The notes beneath the pieces are model-generated. The model searched no databases. It was given only the letters and a program-made list of their open reading frames with translations, and was not told where the DNA came from. Positions 8,706 to 10,574 of a DNA stretch of 10,574 bases are shown here, piece by piece; position 1 is the stretch's first letter, and every line of letters starts with the position of its first letter. The DNA is from Alphaproteobacteria bacterium. GTDB lineage: Bacteria > Pseudomonadota > Alphaproteobacteria > Rhodospirillales > Rhodospirillaceae. The position numbers and the translations under genes were made by a program. The stretch is taken from positions 1 through 10,574 of the forward strand of contig JADGDA010000066.1 in the NCBI GenBank assembly GCA_015228695.1, written 5' to 3'.

Positions 8706-10094
8706 ATGCAACTGATTGAAACGAACAACGAAGGTCTGAAGCGCGCGTTCAAGGTCATCGTGCCCGCCGGCGATCTGGCGGAAAAGGTGACCGCCAAGCT
8801 GACGGAGATCGGAAAGACCGTCCGCATGCAGGGATTCCGGCCGGGCAAGGTGCCGATGCCCCTTCTGCGTCAGCGCTATGCGAAGTCGGTCATGGGCGAG
8901 GTGCTGGAGGCCGCGGTGCAGGAGTCCGTCGGCCAGACCATCGCCGAGCGCAAGCTGCGCCCCGCCATGCAGCCCAAGATCGAGATCACCTCGTTTCCCG
9001 ACGGAGGGGACCTGGAATTCACCGTCGATATGGACCTTCTCCCCGAGTTCGAACTCCAGGATTTCAGCGCCCTGAAACTGGAGCGCCCGCGCGCCGAGGT
9101 GGATGACGAGGCGGTCGACGCGGCCCTCGCCCGGATCGCCTCCAGCCAGAAGCGCACGGAGACGGTGGCGGAGGCGCGGGAGGCCCGGTCGGGCGACACC
9201 GTGGTGATCGATTTCGTCGGCAAGACCGGGGGCGAGCCGATTTCCGGCGGCGCCGGCACCGACCATCATCTGGAACTGGGCTCGAACACCTTCATCCCCG
9301 GCTTCGAGGACGCCCTCGTCGGCAAGAAGGTGGGGGAGAGCGTCAGCTTCAACGTCACCTTCCCGGACCAGTACCACGCGGAACTGGCGGGCAAGGAAGC
9401 CACCTTCGACGTCGACATCAAGGAATTGCGGCGGGCCGCCGCCGCCGCCGTGGACGAGGATCTGGCCAAGGCCTTCGGCATGGAATCCCTCGAGTCCCTG
9501 CGCGCCGCCGTGCGCGAGCAGCTTGAGCGGGACTACGATACCGCGTCCAGGTCCAAGCTGAAGCGGGCGCTGCTGGACGTTCTGGCGGACGGGTACGCCT
9601 TCGACGTTCCCACGGGCGTGGTCGACATGGAATTCGACTCCATCTGGCGGCAGGTGGAACAGGCGAAGGCGGACGGGTCCCTCGATCCGGAGGATCGGGA
9701 CAAGGGCGACGACGTTCTGAAGGAGGAATACCGGAAGGTGGCGGAACGCCGCGTCCGTCTCGGCTTGGTTCTGGCCGAGGCGGGGCGCCGGAACAACATC
9801 ACCGTCACCAAGGACGACATCAACCGCGCCCTGATGGCGGAAGCCAGCCGGTTCCCCGGACAGGAACAGATGGTCATCCAGTACTACCGCAAGAACCCGG
9901 AGGCCGTGGACGCCCTTCACGCCCCCCTGTTCGAGGAAAAGGTGGTGGACTTCATCCTGGAAATGGCCACGGTCACCGATAAGGCGGTCAAGGCCAGCGA
10001 GCTTCTCGACGACGAGGAGGACGCTGCCGAAACCCCCGTCAAGCGGCGGAAACGCACTCCTAAGGCCAAGAAAAGCGAAAGCGCCCAGGAATAG
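8706..10094 (+). CDS. tig: Trigger factor (ribosome-associated chaperone, prolyl isomerase)
   Basis: Ribosome-bound chaperone that meets nascent chains at the exit tunnel near protein L23. The 462-residue product has the three family domains in order. The N-terminal ribosome-binding domain carries the signature GFRPGKVP at residues 43-50. An FKBP-type PPIase domain spans about 155-245 (GDTVVIDFVGKTGGEPISGG and FIPGFEDALVGKKVGE). The C-terminal helical chaperone domain follows. The tail is first acidic (DDEEDAAE) and then basic (KRRKRTPKAKK), a common extension in alphaproteobacteria. The protein is somewhat longer than E. coli TF (432). The ATG at 8706 begins MQLIETNNEGLKR, the conserved start; its ribosome site is weak (GAGATGG region). 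A nine-codon out-of-frame ORF (ATG at 8690) overlaps the start but is probably chance. clpP follows after a terminator-like region. Confidence 0.97.
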   Translation: MQLIETNNEGLKRAFKVIVPAGDLAEKVTAKLTEIGKTVRMQGFRPGKVPMPLLRQRYAKSVMGEVLEAAVQESVGQTIAERKLRPAMQPKIEITSFPDGGDLEFTVDMDLLPEFELQDFSALKLERPRAEVDDEAVDAALARIASSQKRTETVAEAREARSGDTVVIDFVGKTGGEPISGGAGTDHHLELGSNTFIPGFEDALVGKKVGESVSFNVTFPDQYHAELAGKEATFDVDIKELRRAAAAAVDEDLAKAFGMESLESLRAAVREQLERDYDTASRSKLKRALLDVLADGYAFDVPTGVVDMEFDSIWRQVEQAKADGSLDPEDRDKGDDVLKEEYRKVAERRVRLGLVLAEAGRRNNITVTKDDINRALMAEASRFPGQEQMVIQYYRKNPEAVDALHAPLFEEKVVDFILEMATVTDKAVKASELLDDEEDAAETPVKRRKRTPKAKKSESAQE

Positions 10095-10128
10095 TCGAGC
10101 GCCCAAGAGTTCGCCGCCGGCTTTGCCG

Positions 10129-10206
10129 ACCCGCCGTGCATGAAACCAGCGGCCATTGAGGCCGCGGCCAAGCGCGGAGCGCGTCCGGCGAGGGCGGGTT
10201 CTTTCT
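10129..10206 (+). terminator. Branched terminator-like structure after tig
   Basis: ACCCGCC (10129-10135) pairs with GGCGGGT (10193-10199), followed by TTCTTTCT. The 57 nt between the arms can fold into internal hairpins (GCGGCC-ATTGA-GGCCGC or, competing, CCGCG/CGCGG). The 7-bp closing stem plus T-rich tail suggests termination of tig, but the long interior makes the call uncertain. Confidence 0.4.
10146..10185 (+). repeat. Dispersed intergenic repeat, copy 2 (downstream of tig)
   Basis: Positions 10146-10166 match 8321-8341 at 20 of 21 positions, and CGCGGAGCG at 10173-10181 matches 8340-8348. This copy is not bounded by the AGGGTAATCGGGT inverted repeats, so the shared block is older than, or independent of, the MITE-like element. 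It sits within the presumed tig terminator. Confidence 0.6.
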
Positions 10207-10227
10207 AGTCATTCAAGTGAGGCTCCG

Positions 10228-10574
10228 ATGAGAGACCGCGACCCCCTTGACGTTTACATGAACACGCTGGTGCCGATGGTGGTCGAGCAGACCAACCGAG
10301 GCGAGCGCGCCTATGACATCTACTCCCGCCTTCTGAAGGAACGCATCGTGTTCCTGACCGGCGGGGTCAACGACGGCGTGTCCAGCCTGCTGTGTGCGCA
10401 GCTTCTGTTTCTTGAGTCGGAAAACCCGAACAAGGACATCGCGTTCTATATCAACTCGCCGGGCGGGCTGGTCACGTCCGGGCTCGCCATCTACGACACC
10501 ATGCAGTACATCCGCTCGGCGGTGTCCACCGTGTGCATCGGGCAAGCCGCGTCGATGGGGTCGCTGCTGCTGGC
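10228..10574 (+). CDS. clpP: ATP-dependent Clp protease proteolytic subunit (5' part, cut by window edge)
   Basis: Serine peptidase that assembles into a double heptamer ring and degrades proteins fed to it by ClpX or ClpA. The 115 codons present cover the N-terminal half: VPMVVEQTNRGERAYDIYSRLLKERIVFLTG, the INSPGG oxyanion-hole strand, and the catalytic serine S109 in GQAASMGSLL. The His and Asp of the triad lie beyond the window. The ATG at 10228 has GAGG five nt upstream and begins MRDRDPLDVYMN, as in related alphaproteobacteria. It follows tig, the usual tig-clpP(-clpX-lon) order, with 133 nt between them holding the tig terminator. FLTGGVNDG differs slightly from the common FLTGPV or FLTGQV form, with no obvious consequence. 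Confidence 0.95.
   Translation, partial: MRDRDPLDVYMNTLVPMVVEQTNRGERAYDIYSRLLKERIVFLTGGVNDGVSSLLCAQLLFLESENPNKDIAFYINSPGGLVTSGLAIYDTMQYIRSAVSTVCIGQAASMGSLLL

Overview
This window looks like the core chromosome of a GC-rich alphaproteobacterium, probably of the Rhodospirillales. The evidence is the strong G/C bias at third codon positions, the alphaproteobacterial style of GuaA, RecX, trigger factor and ClpP, and the tRNA-Leu / tig / clpP order. The genus cannot be fixed from the sequence alone.

Layout, left to right. guaA (GMP synthase) is followed 26 nt later by a YjbQ/UPF0047-family gene, probably in the same transcript. A hairpin that can work on both strands separates yjbQ from a tRNA-Pro(GGG) gene on the minus strand. 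That tRNA has a clear promoter of its own and is divergent from recX (RecA modulator). Next come carA and carB (the two subunits of carbamoyl-phosphate synthetase), greA (transcript cleavage factor), tRNA-Leu(UAG), tig (trigger factor) and the 5' part of clpP, which runs off the right edge. Every protein gene is on the plus strand. No gene-free stretch exceeds 300 nt; the longest is the 268 nt between greA and tRNA-Leu.

Functional links. GuaA and CarA both have a glutamine amidotransferase domain that supplies ammonia for nucleotide synthesis (GMP; carbamoyl phosphate for pyrimidines and arginine). The carA leader holds a candidate promoter followed by a strong intrinsic terminator, which is compatible with attenuation. 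carB ends in a terminator hairpin whose loop contains the stop codon. Trigger factor and ClpP form the usual chaperone/protease pair.

The genes are ordinary; the unusual material is non-coding or repetitive. (1) A 174-bp element with 18-bp perfect terminal inverted repeats and flanking 8 to 12-bp direct repeats is inserted exactly at the greA stop codon. It codes for nothing and looks like a MITE. (2) Inside it lies a sequence block that recurs downstream of tig. (3) Its right end carries an extra copy of the terminal repeat, making a 28-nt palindrome. (4) The carA coding sequence contains 3.7 in-frame copies of a 27-bp tandem repeat near its start, giving an N-terminal extension that must be translated. 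(5) A four-tract G-rich segment with quadruplex potential lies upstream of greA. I found no dramatic new multi-gene system; the MITE-like element is the best candidate for something undescribed.
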